In this document: in pieces, positions 43,323 to 53,800 of the stretch | Layout of the letters: every line of letters begins with the position of its first letter | Position numbering within the stretch: the first letter of the stretch is position 1 | From: Chachezhania antarctica | Lineage (GTDB): Bacteria; Pseudomonadota; Alphaproteobacteria; Rhodobacterales; Rhodobacteraceae | Assembly (NCBI RefSeq): GCF_003646465.1 | Contig: NZ_QZEX01000017.1 | Span: 1-64,000 of the forward strand | DNA: 64,000 bases | Direction of reading: 5' to 3' | Position numbers and translations under genes: made by a program | The notes under the pieces: model-generated | The model's input: the letters and a program-made list of their open reading frames with translations, nothing else | What the model was told of the DNA's origin: nothing | Database searches by the model: none

Positions 43323-44321
43323 ATGATGAAACAGAAAACCATGAAAGCGGCCCTTTCGGCGCTGGCCGTCGCGGTAAGCGCGCAAAGCGCGGCCGCGCTC
43401 GATGAAATCACCGTCGGCTACTTCCTGGAATGGCCGATGCCGTTCGAATACGCCAAGGCCACCGGCCGTTATGACGAAGAGTTGGGAATGAAGGTCAACT
43501 GGGTGTCCTTCGATGCCGGCACCGCGATGTCGGCGGCGATGGCGTCGGGCGACGTTCAGCTTTCCGTCAGCCAGGGCCTGCCGCCGTTCGTCGTCGGCGT
43601 GTCGGCTGGTGTCGATCTGCAGATCGTCGACATCGCGGTCAGCTATTCGGAAAATGACAACTGCGTCGTGGCCGAAGCGCTGGAGATCGACAAGGACAGC
43701 GCGAAGGAGCTGGAAGGCAAGAAGGTCGGCGTGCCGATCGGCACCGCGGCTCACTATGGCTTCCTCAAGCAGATGAGCCATTTCGACGTCGATATCACCA
43801 CGATGGAAATCGTCGACATGGCACCGGCCGAAGGGGCTGCTGCCTTCGCGCAGGGCAACCTCGACATGGTGTGCGGCTGGGGCGGTGCGCTGCGCCGCAT
43901 GAAGGAACACGGCAACGTCCTGCTGACCGGCGCCGAGAAGGAAGACCTGGGCATTCTCGTCTTCGACGTGACGTCGGGCCCGTCGACCTTCATCGCTGAA
44001 AACAGCGAAGTGGTGACCAAGTTCCTGCAGGTGACGGCCGACGCGAACGAGATGTGGGCCGCGGGCTCGAACACGCAGGAAATGATCGACGTGATCGCCA
44101 AGGACGCCGGCATGGACCCGGCCGATGCTGCGGCCTCGCTTGAAACCTTCACCTTCCCGACGGTGGAAGAGCAGCTTGGCCCGAAATGGCTTGGCGGCGG
44201 CGCGCAGGAATTCATGCTTGGCGTGGCACAGGTCTTCAAGGACGCGGGCTCGATCCCCGAGGCGCTGGAATCCTATGACGATACGGTCAACACCGGCCCG
44301 CTGTCCGATGTGAGCAAGTAA
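43323..44321 (+). CDS. tauA: ABC transporter substrate-binding protein, taurine/sulfonate type
   Basis: The 332-residue protein has a Sec signal peptide (ALSALAVAVSAQSAAA, cut before LDEITVGY) and a NMT1/TauA-like body: VGYFLEWPMPFEYAKATGRYD, VNWVSFDAGTAMSAAMASGD, VGVPIGTAAHYGFLKQM and DMVCGWGGALRRMKE. Taurine or a related sulfonate is the likely ligand; betaine-like ligands remain possible. ATG at 43323 is preceded by AAGGAGA. It is followed by tauB and tauC. Confidence 0.8.
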   Translation: MMKQKTMKAALSALAVAVSAQSAAALDEITVGYFLEWPMPFEYAKATGRYDEELGMKVNWVSFDAGTAMSAAMASGDVQLSVSQGLPPFVVGVSAGVDLQIVDIAVSYSENDNCVVAEALEIDKDSAKELEGKKVGVPIGTAAHYGFLKQMSHFDVDITTMEIVDMAPAEGAAAFAQGNLDMVCGWGGALRRMKEHGNVLLTGAEKEDLGILVFDVTSGPSTFIAENSEVVTKFLQVTADANEMWAAGSNTQEMIDVIAKDAGMDPADAAASLETFTFPTVEEQLGPKWLGGGAQEFMLGVAQVFKDAGSIPEALESYDDTVNTGPLSDVSK

Positions 44322-44329
44322 ACCAGTAG

Positions 44330-44359
44330 CCGGGCGCGGGGCCTGCGCTTCGCGCCCGG
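44330..44359 (+). terminator. Hairpin between tauA and tauB
   Basis: CCGGGCGCG (44330-44338) pairs perfectly with CGCGCCCGG (44351-44359). No U-tract follows. As in the ueh and xyl operons it sits right after the binding-protein gene and would favour its expression. Confidence 0.45.
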
Positions 44360-44382
44360 ACCAGTAACAAGGAACAAGCGTC

Positions 44383-45189
44383 ATGGGCGGCTTGCATATC
44401 GAAAACCTATCCATGCGGTTCGACCTGCCCAACGGGACCAGTGTCCAGGCGCTTCAGGACGTCTCGCTCGACATCGGATCGGGAGAGATGGTGTCGATCC
44501 TCGGGCCGTCCGGCTGCGGGAAGACGACGCTTCTGAACATCGTCGCGGGCTTCCTGGCGCAGACGTCTGGCAAGGTGATGATGAACGGCCATACCGTGAC
44601 CGGGCCGGACGCGGAACGCGGGATGGTGTTCCAGAAGGGCGCGCTCTTCGAATGGATGAACGTGCGCGACAATGTCGAATTCGGCCCCAGGATGAAGGGC
44701 ATGCCGGCGTCGGAGCGAAAGGCGATCGCCGACCGGCTGCTTGAAACGGTGGGGCTGCGCGATTTCAAGGAAAAGGCAGTCTACGAATTGTCGGGCGGGA
44801 TGCAGCAGCGCGTGGCGCTGGCCCGCTGCCTTGCCAACGATCCCGATCTGATCCTGATGGACGAACCGCTGGGCGCGCTGGATGCGCTGACCCGCGAGAA
44901 GATGCAGGGCCTCGTCCTGAAGCTGTGGAAGGAGACCGGGAAGACGGTGGTGCTGATCACCCACTCGGTCGAAGAGGCATTGCTGCTGGGCGAACGCCTG
45001 ATCGTGATGGCCCCGCGCCCGGGCCGGATCTACAAGGAATACCGCCTGCCCTTCGCCGAACGGGGCGTGAATGCCGACCTGCGCGAGGTCAAGAAAAGCG
45101 AAGGCTTCGCCGAAACCCGCGATGAAATCCTGTCGATGATCTGGGAAATGGAAGAAGAGATCATGGGCCGCGCGGAGGCAAGCGCATGA
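44383..45189 (+). CDS. tauB: ABC transporter ATP-binding protein, taurine/sulfonate type
   Basis: The 268-residue ATPase has Walker A GPSGCGKTT (residues 41-49), the signature LSGGMQQRVALARCLANDP and Walker B LILMDEPLGALD, with LITHSVEEALLLGERL after it. This is the nitrate/sulfonate/taurine subfamily. The start of the permease gene overlaps its stop by 4 bp (ATGA). Confidence 0.9.
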   Translation: MGGLHIENLSMRFDLPNGTSVQALQDVSLDIGSGEMVSILGPSGCGKTTLLNIVAGFLAQTSGKVMMNGHTVTGPDAERGMVFQKGALFEWMNVRDNVEFGPRMKGMPASERKAIADRLLETVGLRDFKEKAVYELSGGMQQRVALARCLANDPDLILMDEPLGALDALTREKMQGLVLKLWKETGKTVVLITHSVEEALLLGERLIVMAPRPGRIYKEYRLPFAERGVNADLREVKKSEGFAETRDEILSMIWEMEEEIMGRAEASA

Positions 45190-46460
45190 CTGGCTGGATC
45201 GTCCTTCTCCTTTACATTCTCCTGTTCGCCGGCGCTTTCGTCCTAATCAACTTCGTCCGCCGGATGTCTGCCAAGACCAGCGATTATACCTCGCTCAAAA
45301 CGGTGACCTTCGGCGACGAAAGCGCCATCCGCCCGGACCGCGCGGCCTCGATCCTGTCGGTGCTGGTTATCTTCCTGATCTGGGGCGCCTTCACCGGCTC
45401 CAAATGGGCGCCGTTCCACGTGCCCGGCCCCTATAGCGGCACGACCGAGTTCACCTATACTGCCACCGCCGCCGACGGCACGACCGACGATGCAACGGTG
45501 CGGGTGGTGGTCCACGGCCCCGACGAAGACCCGGATGCGCCCGAGATCGACCCGGGTGAGGGGATGGCCAGGAACGATTCCGACACGGTGCAGATCTGGA
45601 GGTCGACCCTGATCCGCGCGCATGCGAACGATACACCGGCTGTCGAGGACGACTACAACGTCACCGCCGTCGATGGCCAGCCCATCGCGCCGGGTGAAAC
45701 CGTCAAGGTGAACGATGGTACGGTCACGATGACGGCCAAGGGCTCGCTCAGCTTCGAGCCCGCGAAGGGCCTGCAGATGGAGCCGATCTGGATGCCCTCG
45801 CCCGAGGCGGTGGTCAGCCGGTTCATCGAGATCGCATCCTCCGGCTACCAGAACTTCACCCTGTGGCAGCATCTGGGCTGGTCGCTGTTTCGTGTCCTGC
45901 TGGGCTTTGCCTGCGGCGCGCTGCTGGGCATTCCGCTGGGCTATGCGATGGGCCTTTCGGGCTGGTTCCGCGGCTGGTTCGATCCGATCGTAGAATTCAT
46001 GCGGCCCGTTCCGCCCTTGGCGCTGATCCCGCTGGTGATCATCTGGTTCGGGATCTGGGAAACGGGCAAGATCGTCCTGCTGTTTCTTGCCGCGCTCTGG
46101 GTCATGACCATCGCCGCGCGCGCCGGGGTTTCGGGCGTGAACATCACCAAGGTCCACGCCGCCTATTCGCTGGGCGCTTCCAAATCGCAAGTGCTGCGCT
46201 ACGTGATCGTGCCGAACTCCCTGCCCGAGATCTTCACGGGGGCCCGCGTCGCCATGGGCGTCTGCTGGGGCACCGTGGTCGCGGCCGAGCTTGTGGCCGC
46301 GCAGAAGGGCGCGGGCATGATGATCATCGCGGCGTCGAAGTTCCAGCTGACGGATATCGTGCTGATGGGCATCATCCTGATCGGCATCATCGGCTATGGC
46401 ATCGACATCCTGATGCGGATGGCGGAAAAGGTGCTGGTTCCATGGAAAGGGCAATCCTGA
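45186..46460 (+). CDS. tauC: Taurine-type ABC transporter permease with Ig/cadherin-like periplasmic insert
   Basis: The C-terminal half is a normal TauC/SsuC permease: [19 protein letters not shown] (residue 202 on), [19 protein letters not shown], and the ATPase-contact loop [18 protein letters not shown]. The first 200 residues are unusual. Two membrane segments (about 3-23 and 54-70) enclose a basic cytosolic loop, then residues about 79-198 form a long polar periplasmic segment with beta-rich repeats: [20 protein letters not shown] and [17 protein letters not shown]. These resemble cadherin-like/VCBS tandem domains of surface proteins. Ordinary TauC has about 275 residues; this has 424. 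The insert may bind a ligand or the binding protein. Confidence 0.85.
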   Translation: MTGWIVLLLYILLFAGAFVLINFVRRMSAKTSDYTSLKTVTFGDESAIRPDRAASILSVLVIFLIWGAFTGSKWAPFHVPGPYSGTTEFTYTATAADGTTDDATVRVVVHGPDEDPDAPEIDPGEGMARNDSDTVQIWRSTLIRAHANDTPAVEDDYNVTAVDGQPIAPGETVKVNDGTVTMTAKGSLSFEPAKGLQMEPIWMPSPEAVVSRFIEIASSGYQNFTLWQHLGWSLFRVLLGFACGALLGIPLGYAMGLSGWFRGWFDPIVEFMRPVPPLALIPLVIIWFGIWETGKIVLLFLAALWVMTIAARAGVSGVNITKVHAAYSLGASKSQVLRYVIVPNSLPEIFTGARVAMGVCWGTVVAAELVAAQKGAGMMIIAASKFQLTDIVLMGIILIGIIGYGIDILMRMAEKVLVPWKGQS

Positions 46461-46477
46461 CGCCCGGAAAGGGCCGG

Positions 46478-46936
46478 ATGACCACGCTTTACATCGATGC
46501 AGACGCCTGCCCGGTGAAAGACGAAGCCGAACGCGTGGCGACGCGCAAGGCGGTGCCGATGATCCTTGTCAGCAATGGCGGGCTGCGCCCCTCGCGCAAC
46601 CCGCTGGTGTCGAACGTGATCGTCGATGCCGGGCCAGACGTGGCCGACCAGTGGATCGCCGACCGCTGCGGGACGGGCGACGTGGTGATCACCTCCGACA
46701 TACCGCTGGCCGATGCCTGCGTGAAGGCCGGCGCACAGGTCCTGACACCGACGGGCGAGGCCCTGACCCCGGCCAATATCGGTCAGCGCCTCGCCTCGCG
46801 CGACCTGATGAAGGACATCCGCGCCGCGGATCCCTTCCACCGCGGCGGCGGCCCGTCGTTTTCGAAGACAGACCGGTCCCGCTTCCTTCAGATGCTGGAC
46901 ACGACGCTGACCAGGGCCATGAAAGAGGCCGGGTGA
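46478..46936 (+). CDS. YaiI/YqxD family protein (UPF0178, DUF188)
   Basis: The 152-residue product begins [21 protein letters not shown], the signature of the YaiI family, and contains [20 protein letters not shown] and a conserved end [19 protein letters not shown]. The PIN-like fold suggests a nuclease, but no function is established. An upstream in-frame ATG at 46442 overlaps tauC; the chosen ATG fits the family. Confidence 0.9.
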   Translation: MTTLYIDADACPVKDEAERVATRKAVPMILVSNGGLRPSRNPLVSNVIVDAGPDVADQWIADRCGTGDVVITSDIPLADACVKAGAQVLTPTGEALTPANIGQRLASRDLMKDIRAADPFHRGGGPSFSKTDRSRFLQMLDTTLTRAMKEAG

Positions 46937-46942
46937 CGCCGC

Positions 46943-46970
46943 CGTAGGGTGCGTGGTCTCCACGCACCGC
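46943..46970. repeat. Dispersed inverted-repeat element, copy 2
   Basis: Begins CGTAGGGTGCGTGG and ends CCACGCACCGC, 26 of 28 bases identical to the element at 37952-37979. It sits just after the YaiI gene. Confidence 0.6.
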
Positions 46971-46983
46971 CCGGGCCGGGTTA

Positions 46984-47010
46984 CGGTGCGTGCAGAGCAC
47001 GCACCCTACG
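46984..47010. repeat. Dispersed inverted-repeat element, copy 3 (opposite orientation)
   Basis: CGGTGCGTGC and GCACGCACCCTACG enclose a short AGA loop; the reverse complement matches copies 1 and 2. Together with copy 2 it makes a larger inverted structure in the gap before the P-type ATPase gene. Confidence 0.55.
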
Positions 47011-47064
47011 ATCGCTTCGACCTTTGCGCACAAGCATCGCACATGGAAATGTGAAACAACGGCC

Positions 47065-47095
47065 TTGACCCTCCAGTGGCTGGAGACCCTAGATC
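47065..47095 (+). promoter_or_regulatory. MerR/CueR-type promoter of the metal ATPase gene
   Basis: A -35 TTGACC (47065-47070) and -10 TAGATC (47090-47095) are separated by 19 bp, the long spacer that marks MerR-family promoters. The spacer starts with the perfect dyad CTCCAG-TGG-CTGGAG (47071-47085). The CueR-like protein encoded at 49758 is the probable activator. Confidence 0.65.
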
Positions 47096-47132
47096 ACTGA
47101 TCCAGATCCTCGCCCGAAGGAAAGGACAGGCC

Positions 47133-49586
47133 ATGGCCGATACGAGCGCCCCTGCGGAAAACACCCCCATCCTGCGCGATCCCGTCTGCGGCATGACGGT
47201 GGACCCGGACGCGGGCAAACCCACGGCGGAGCATGACGGCCACCTCTATCACTTCTGCTCGGACGGGTGCCGCACCAAGTTCCTGAACGACCCGGATGCC
47301 TACCGCAACGCGACCGACCCGGTCTGCGGCATGAGTGTCGACCGTGCCGATGCGGCCCACATGGCCAAGCACAAGGGCGAGAGGTTCTATTTCTGCTCCG
47401 CCCGCTGCCAGGAGAAGTTCGAGGCCGAGCCCGACACCTATCTCGGCGACCGCCCGGAACCGGAACCCATGCCGGCGGGCACGCAGTACACTTGCCCGAT
47501 GCACCCCGAGATCGTCACCGACCACCCCGACGACTGCCCGAAATGCGGCATGGCGCTGGAGCCCATGACGCCCTCGGCCGATAGCGGTCCAAACCCGGAA
47601 TATGTCGATTTCAAGCGACGGCTATGGATCACGGCGCCTCTCGCACTGGCGGTCTTCATCCTCGAAATGGGCTCCCACATCGGCATCCCCTTCGCCGACT
47701 GGATCGGCCACACCGCCTTCGGCTGGCTGCAATTCGCGCTGGCGACGCCCGTCGTCTGGATCTGCCGGACCTTCTTCAAGCGCGGCTGGTCGTCGATCGT
47801 GAACCGCAGCCCCAACATGTGGACGCTGATCGCGCTGGGGACCGGAGCGGCCTACCTGTTTTCCATCGTTTCGCTTCTGGCGCCGGGCCTTCTGCCCGCG
47901 CAGATGCAGGACGGCATGGGCATGACGCCCGTCTATTTCGAAGCGACGGCGGTGATCCTCGTCCTTGTCCTGCTGGGCCAGGTGATGGAGCTGGCCGCCC
48001 GCGAAAAGACGGGCGACGCCATCCGCGCGCTGATGGATCTGGCGCCCAAGACCGCCCGGCGGGTGACCGACGGCGCGGAAGAGGACGTAGAGCTGGACCA
48101 GCTGAAGACGGGCGACATCCTGCGGGTCCGACCCGGTGAAAGCGTGCCGGTGGACGGCGTCGTGACGGAAGGCCGGTCGTCCATCGATGAAAGCATGATC
48201 ACGGGCGAGCCCGTCCCGGTGGAAAAGGTGGCGGGCGAACCCGTCACCGGCGGCACTTTGAACAAAACCGGCAGCTTTTTGATGGAGGCGCAGAACGTGG
48301 GCGACGACACCACGCTCTCCCGCATCGTGCAGATGGTCGCCAATGCACAGCGGTCCCGCGCGCCGATCCAGGCGCAGGCCGACCGGGTGGCGGAATACTT
48401 CGTGCCTGCGGTCGTCTCCTGCGCGCTGCTGGCCTTCATCGCATGGTGGCTGTTCGGCCCGGCGCCGGCGCTGTCCTACGCCTTCGTGGCGGCGGTCTCG
48501 GTCCTGATCATCGCCTGCCCCTGCGCGCTGGGGCTGGCCACGCCGATGTCGATCATGGTGGCCACGGGGCGCGGCGCAAATGCGGGTGTCCTGATCCGCG
48601 ATGCCGAGGCGCTGGAGCGGTTTTCCAAGGTGGACGCGCTGATCATCGACAAGACCGGCACGCTGACCGAAGGCAAGCCGACCCTAACAGACGCCGAACC
48701 GGTGGAGGGCGTGACGGAGGCCGACCTCCTGTCCCTCGCCGCAGCGCTTGAACGGGGGTCGGAACATCCGCTGGCCGAGGCCATCGTTGCCGGAGCCGAG
48801 GATCGCGGGGCCGAACGCCGGGACAGCACCGAATTCGAAGCGGTCACGGGCAAGGGCGTTACCGGCACGGTCGATGGCCGCAAGGTGGCGCTGGGGAACG
48901 CGGCGCTGATGAAGGACCTGGGCATCGAGACGGGTGACCTCGCCACGCGTGCCAGGGCGCTTCAGGAGGACGGGAAGACAGCCATGTTCATTGCGGTCGA
49001 CGGCAAACCGGCGGGCCTTGTCGCGGTGGCGGACCGCGTGAAGGAGACGACACCTGACGCCATCCGCGCGCTTCACGATCTGGGCCTCAGGATCATCATG
49101 GCCACCGGCGACGCCGAAGCGACGGCGCAGGCGGTAGCGCAACAGCTGGGCATCGACGAGGTCCACGCCGGTGTCAGCCCCGAGGACAAAAACGCCCTTG
49201 TCCGCAAGCTGAAGGACGAAGGCCTGTCCGTCGCCATGGCCGGGGACGGCGTGAACGATGCCCCCGCGCTGGCCGAAGCGGACGTGGGCATCGCCATGGG
49301 CACGGGCGCCGACGTGGCGGTGGAAAGCGCGGGCATTACGCTGGTGAAGGGCGATCTGGGCGGCATCGTGCGCGCCCGGAAACTGGCCGAAGCCACGATG
49401 CGCAACATCCGCCAGAACCTGTTTTTCGCCTTCGTCTACAACTCGGCCGGCGTACCGATAGCGGCGGGGATCCTGTACCCTTTCCTGGGCATCCTGTTGT
49501 CGCCCATGGTGGCCGCAGCGGCGATGAGCCTGTCGTCGGTGTCGGTCATCACCAACGCCCTGCGGCTGCGCGCGCAGAAGCTGTGA
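47133..49586 (+). CDS. copA: Heavy-metal (copper-type) P1B ATPase with two YHS domains
   Basis: The 817-residue pump has an unusual N-terminus: two YHS domains ([13 protein letters not shown]...HFCSDGC and [13 protein letters not shown]...YFCSARC, about residues 14-105) and a heavy-metal-binding motif YTCPMHPEI...[11 protein letters not shown] (about 118-144), but no HMA (GMTCxxC) domain. Core motifs are the metal-site Cys462-Pro-Cys464 in [11 protein letters not shown], the phosphorylation Asp506 in [21 protein letters not shown] and the class IB-1 helix residues [11 protein letters not shown]. It exports Cu(I)/Ag(I). Start is the ATG with AAGGACAGG upstream. Confidence 0.93.
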   Translation: MADTSAPAENTPILRDPVCGMTVDPDAGKPTAEHDGHLYHFCSDGCRTKFLNDPDAYRNATDPVCGMSVDRADAAHMAKHKGERFYFCSARCQEKFEAEPDTYLGDRPEPEPMPAGTQYTCPMHPEIVTDHPDDCPKCGMALEPMTPSADSGPNPEYVDFKRRLWITAPLALAVFILEMGSHIGIPFADWIGHTAFGWLQFALATPVVWICRTFFKRGWSSIVNRSPNMWTLIALGTGAAYLFSIVSLLAPGLLPAQMQDGMGMTPVYFEATAVILVLVLLGQVMELAAREKTGDAIRALMDLAPKTARRVTDGAEEDVELDQLKTGDILRVRPGESVPVDGVVTEGRSSIDESMITGEPVPVEKVAGEPVTGGTLNKTGSFLMEAQNVGDDTTLSRIVQMVANAQRSRAPIQAQADRVAEYFVPAVVSCALLAFIAWWLFGPAPALSYAFVAAVSVLIIACPCALGLATPMSIMVATGRGANAGVLIRDAEALERFSKVDALIIDKTGTLTEGKPTLTDAEPVEGVTEADLLSLAAALERGSEHPLAEAIVAGAEDRGAERRDSTEFEAVTGKGVTGTVDGRKVALGNAALMKDLGIETGDLATRARALQEDGKTAMFIAVDGKPAGLVAVADRVKETTPDAIRALHDLGLRIIMATGDAEATAQAVAQQLGIDEVHAGVSPEDKNALVRKLKDEGLSVAMAGDGVNDAPALAEADVGIAMGTGADVAVESAGITLVKGDLGGIVRARKLAEATMRNIRQNLFFAFVYNSAGVPIAAGILYPFLGILLSPMVAAAAMSLSSVSVITNALRLRAQKL

Positions 49587-49706
49587 ATGGGTCTACGCGG
49601 ATCCGTGTGAGTGTGCTTTGACTGCTACTTGTCGTCTCGCCCGGGGCTCCGCAGGCAGCGCCACCCAGGGTCGGGCGCTGCCCTTATCACATTCGATGTC
49701 CGGATC

Positions 49707-49737
49707 TTGACCTTCCAGTTACGGGATCCCTTATCTT
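49707..49737 (+). promoter_or_regulatory. MerR-type promoter of the cueR-like gene
   Basis: TTGACC (49707-49712) and TATCTT (49732-49737) are separated by 19 bp, as at the ATPase promoter. The spacer begins TTCCAG, related to the ATPase dyad, suggesting autoregulation. Confidence 0.5.
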
Positions 49738-49757
49738 GCAGTTGAAGGGGCGCCACC

Positions 49758-50153
49758 ATGAACATCGGACATGTCGCGAAGCAGACCGGGCTGACGGTCA
49801 AGACGATCCGCTATTACGAGGAAATCGGCCTGATCCAAGCCGACCGGAACGCCAACGGCTATCGCGATTTCGGTGACGGCCAGATCTCCCGCCTGAGGTT
49901 CCTCGCGCAGGCCCGCCACATGGGTTTCGGGCTGGAGGAATGCCGTCGTCTGCTGGAGCTCGAGGACGATCCTGACCGCGCCAGCCGTGACGTGCAGGCA
50001 CTGGCGATCCGCAATCTGGAGGCGGTCCGGTCGAAGATCCGGCAGCTTCAGCAGCTGGAGGGGGAGCTGGAAACCCTGATCCGCCAGTGCCACGGCGACG
50101 ACGCGCCCGATTGCGCGATACTGGACGAACTTGGCCGGACCCAGAACGCCTGA
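49758..50153 (+). CDS. cueR: Copper-responsive MerR-family regulator (CueR-like)
   Basis: The 131-residue protein has the MerR winged helix (MNIGHVAKQTGLTVKTIRYY, then ENIGL replaced by EEIGLIQADRN), a long coiled-coil helix and a metal loop CHGDDAPDC. The two cysteines spaced by seven residues are the Cu(I)-binding pair of CueR proteins. It lies 171 bp after the ATPase gene with its own 19-bp-spacer promoter. Confidence 0.87.
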   Translation: MNIGHVAKQTGLTVKTIRYYEEIGLIQADRNANGYRDFGDGQISRLRFLAQARHMGFGLEECRRLLELEDDPDRASRDVQALAIRNLEAVRSKIRQLQQLEGELETLIRQCHGDDAPDCAILDELGRTQNA

Positions 50154-50166
50154 GCCCCGCCCTGGG

Positions 50167-50631
50167 TCACCCCATTGTCAGCCGAAGGATCGACGCGTTC
50201 AGCAACGCGGCGAAGCCGACCCAGAGCGCGTAGGGCACGAACAAAACGGCCGATAGCCTGTCAATGCGCGCGGCCCGGACGATGAAGGCCAAGACCGCCA
50301 CCAGCATGGCCACGACGACCACCAGCCCCAGACCGATGCTGTGCAGCCCGAAGAAGGCGGGCGTCCAGAGCCAGTTCAGGCCGATCTGCACGATCCAGAG
50401 CAGCTTGAGCTGGCGATCGTCGGCACGGAACCATGTCCGCCACCCGGCGATGCCGATCAGAACGTACAACACGGTCCACACCGGGCCGAAGATCCAGTCG
50501 GGCGGGTTGAACGGCGGTTTCGTTAGGTCTTCGTACCAGGTGCCGGGCTGAAAGCCCAAACCGATGGCTGTGCCCATCAGGAGTGTCAACGCGACGAAGC
50601 CCGCCAGCGCGCGTTTTTCTTTTCCGATCAT
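50167..50631 (-). CDS. tspO: TspO/MBR family protein (tryptophan-rich sensory protein)
   Basis: The 154-residue five-helix membrane protein shows family motifs KPPFNPPDWIFGPVWTVLY, WIVQIGLNWLWTPAFFG, AARIDRLSAVLFVPYALW and WVGFAALLNASI. TspO binds porphyrins and related ligands and modulates tetrapyrrole-linked regulation in Rhodobacter. Start is the ATG giving MIGKEKRALAG with AGGAAG upstream; a longer frame is unlikely. It converges on cueR with 13 bp between the stops. Confidence 0.92.
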   Translation of the reverse strand: MIGKEKRALAGFVALTLLMGTAIGLGFQPGTWYEDLTKPPFNPPDWIFGPVWTVLYVLIGIAGWRTWFRADDRQLKLLWIVQIGLNWLWTPAFFGLHSIGLGLVVVVAMLVAVLAFIVRAARIDRLSAVLFVPYALWVGFAALLNASILRLTMG

Positions 50632-50870
50632 GTGGCTTCCTGAAATGTCGTTCGAAATGTCTGGTGTGATGCAGGGGCAACGCATGGAACGCCAAGGCGA
50701 TCCCGTGACCCAGAAAGATCTGCTCGGGCCGCGGGCGCGCCTTCAGGGCTATTCTTCAGGCAGACGGCCCCGGACAGGTGCACCGTCGGATCGCCGATGA
50801 CCTTTCGTAACCGGGGCGGGAGGAAACGCCTATGATCCGCGCGCGCAGTCGGGGGGCAACGGGGCGCGCC

Positions 50871-53800
50871 TCACTCGGCGGGGGAGCGTTGCGGTTCGGG
50901 GTAGGCGCGGCGCAGCCCTTCGACAAGATAGTAGGCCACCGGCGTCACGAAGAGCGTGAGCACGAAGGCGAAGCTGAGCCCGCCGGTGATGACCAGCCCG
51001 ATCGCGACGCGGCTTTCGGCACCGGCTCCGGTGGCCGTTGCAAGGGGCATGGCGCCCAGAATGGTTGCGATGGTGGTCATGGTGACGGGGCGCAGGCGGG
51101 TGACCGCGCCTTCCAGTGCCGCCTCGCGCAGGGCCATGCCGCCTTCACGCAGCTGGTTCGAAAATTCGACCATCAGGATGCCGTTCTTGGCCATCAGCCC
51201 GACCAGCAGGACCAGCCCGACCTGGCTGAAGATGTTGACTGAAAGCCCCGCCAGCCACAGCGACAGCACCGCGCCGCCAAGGCCCAAGGGCACGGTCAGA
51301 AGGATCACAAGCGGCGTGCGGAAACTTTCGAACTGGGCCGCCAGCACAAGAAAGACGATGGCCAGCGCAAGGCCGAAGACCATCAGCATGTCCCCCGACG
51401 ACCGCTGGAAATCGGCTGCCTGCCCGTCCCAGGCCAGCGTCGCTCCGGCCGGGAGCGTCGCCACGGCAGCTTCGACCCGGGACATGACCTGCGCCAGGTC
51501 CGCGCCTTCGACCATGTCGGCCTCGACCGGGACGGAATGGACGCGGTTGAAGCGTTCGATAGCCGGCACGGTGGCGGTCGCGTCGATGCTGGCAAAGGCC
51601 GACAGCGGGATCAGGTCGCCCCGCGTGTTGCGCAGCAGGACCGACAGCAGATCGTCGGGATTGTCCCGGTCTTCCAGCCCGGCTTGCAGGATGACCGGAT
51701 ACTGCCGTCCTTCGCTCGAATATTCCCCGACGGTGCGCGACGCGACGAGCGTCTGCAGTGTCGACGACACGACCTCTGCATCCAGACCCAGGTCCTGCGC
51801 GCGCAGTCGATCCACCGATACGGTGGCGCCGGGCTGGTTGGCGGCATAACCGACCTCGATACCCGACAGGTCCGGATCCTGTTCAAGGATCGCGGCCAGT
51901 TCGTTGGCCCATTCGGCGGCGCGTTCGATATCCGGGCCGCCCAGCATCAACTGCAAGCCACCACGACCCCCGCCGATGCCCAGGCCGCCGGAGGGACGGA
52001 TCCATGTCGAAATCTCGGTCACCTGCGACAGCGGTCCGCGCAGGTCGGAGATGACCTCCTGCACGCTCTGGTCGCGCTCCTCCCACGGGGCAAGGTTCAC
52101 GAACAGCATCGCGCGCCGCAATTCGCCCCACATGCCGACGATGGTGGTGATGTTCTCGACCACGCCTTCATCGGCCAGCGTACCGACCACGTCTTCCACC
52201 TTGCGCACGGCGGCATCGGTGTAGTCGAGGTTCGCGCCCTGTGGCGCGGTGATGTAGATGCGAAGCTGGCCGCGATCTTCCTGCGGCACCACTTCCTGCG
52301 TCAGCAGCGGATAGAGCGCGAGGCACGCGGCGACCGCGAACCCGGCCAGGGCCAGCGGCACTTCGGACGCCCGCAGCGCGAGGTTGAGCGTGGCGCGATA
52401 GGCGGCCTCGGTCCGGGCGACGATCCTGTCGACGGTGCGGGACAGAAGGTTGGGCCGGTTCTCCCGCGGCAGAAGTCTTGCCGCAAGGACCGGCGACAGG
52501 GTCAGCGCCACGAAGCCGGAAACCGACACGGCAACGGCAAGAACGATGCCGAATTCGCCGAAGATCCGGCCCACTTCGCCGTCCATGAAGCTGACAGGCA
52601 GGAAGACGGCGACCAGCACGGCCGTGGTCGCGATCACCGCGAAGTTCACCTGGTTGGCGCCCGCCCGCGCCGCTTCGGCCCGGCTGGCCCCACGCGCGCG
52701 ATGCCGCTGGATGTTTTCCAGCACGACGATGGCGTCGTCGACCACCAGCCCGATCGACAGGATCATGGCAAAGAGCGTCAGGATATTGATGGAGAAGCCC
52801 AGGAACAGCATCGCCATGGCCGAACCCAGGATCGACACGGGGATCGTGACGATGGGCACCAGCGACAACCGGGCGGAGCCCAGGAACAGGAAGATCACCG
52901 CCGTCACAAGCGCCACCGCCTCGACAAAGACGCGGATGACCTCGTTCAGCGTCGTCTGGATGAACAGCGCCTCGTCCGACGTGATCTTCAGTGTCATGCC
53001 GTCCGGCAGGGAAGGGCGGATCAGCTCCAGTTCCCGCTGGACGGCCTGCGAAATTGCCACCGTGTTGGCCTGCGCCTGCGGCTGGATCCCGATCCCCAGC
53101 GCGGTTTCGCCGTTGGACCGGAAGTAGCGTTCCGTGGCTTCCGGCCCCTGTTCCACCCGCGCCACATCGCCCAGCCGCAGGGGCCGTGTGCCGGTGTCGC
53201 GAATGGCGAGGCCCTCGAATTCCTCGGCCGAGGTGAAGCGCGTCCGGGCCAGAAGCTGAAGCTGCCGTGCGCCGGTCTCGATTTCTCCGGCGGGCAATTC
53301 GATGTTGTTGGCCTGCAGCGCCGAGGTGATGTCCGTCGTCGTGACCCCGTGCGCGGCCATCAGATCGGAATCGAGCCAGATCCGCATGGCGGGCAGCCGC
53401 TCGCCGTAGATCGAGGCATTGGCCACCCCGGGCAATCGCGCCAGCCGGTCAAGCACGTAGCGGTCGGCATAATCCGACAGTTCCAACGGTGACATCCCGG
53501 AGGAAAACAGGCTGAGCCGCACCACCGGGTCGCCTTCATCGTCGTTCTTTTCCACCTCGGGCGCCTTGGCGCCTTCCGGCAGATCCTCGATCACGCGATC
53601 GATGGCGGTGCGGACGTCATTGGTGGCGCTGTCGATATCGCGCGAGGTGTCGAAGATCAGGACGGTGCGCATCCGGCCCCGTTCGCTTTCGGTGCTCATG
53701 CTTTGCAGGCCCGAGATCCCGGCCAGCGCACCTTCGACCACGCTGGCGATCTGGTTGTCGACGACATCGGGCGCGGCGCCGGTATAGGAGACGCGCACCG

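Noticed and set aside
41123-46460. A complete taurine catabolic operon
   Set aside because: Only transport genes are present; no taurine dioxygenase, Tpa, Xsc or Pta gene lies nearby, so taurine is only a likely substrate class.
51537-53492. Long plus-strand open frame opposite the RND permease
   Set aside because: Composition is His/Arg/Gly-rich, typical of antisense frames in GC-rich DNA; the permease on the minus strand is unmistakable.
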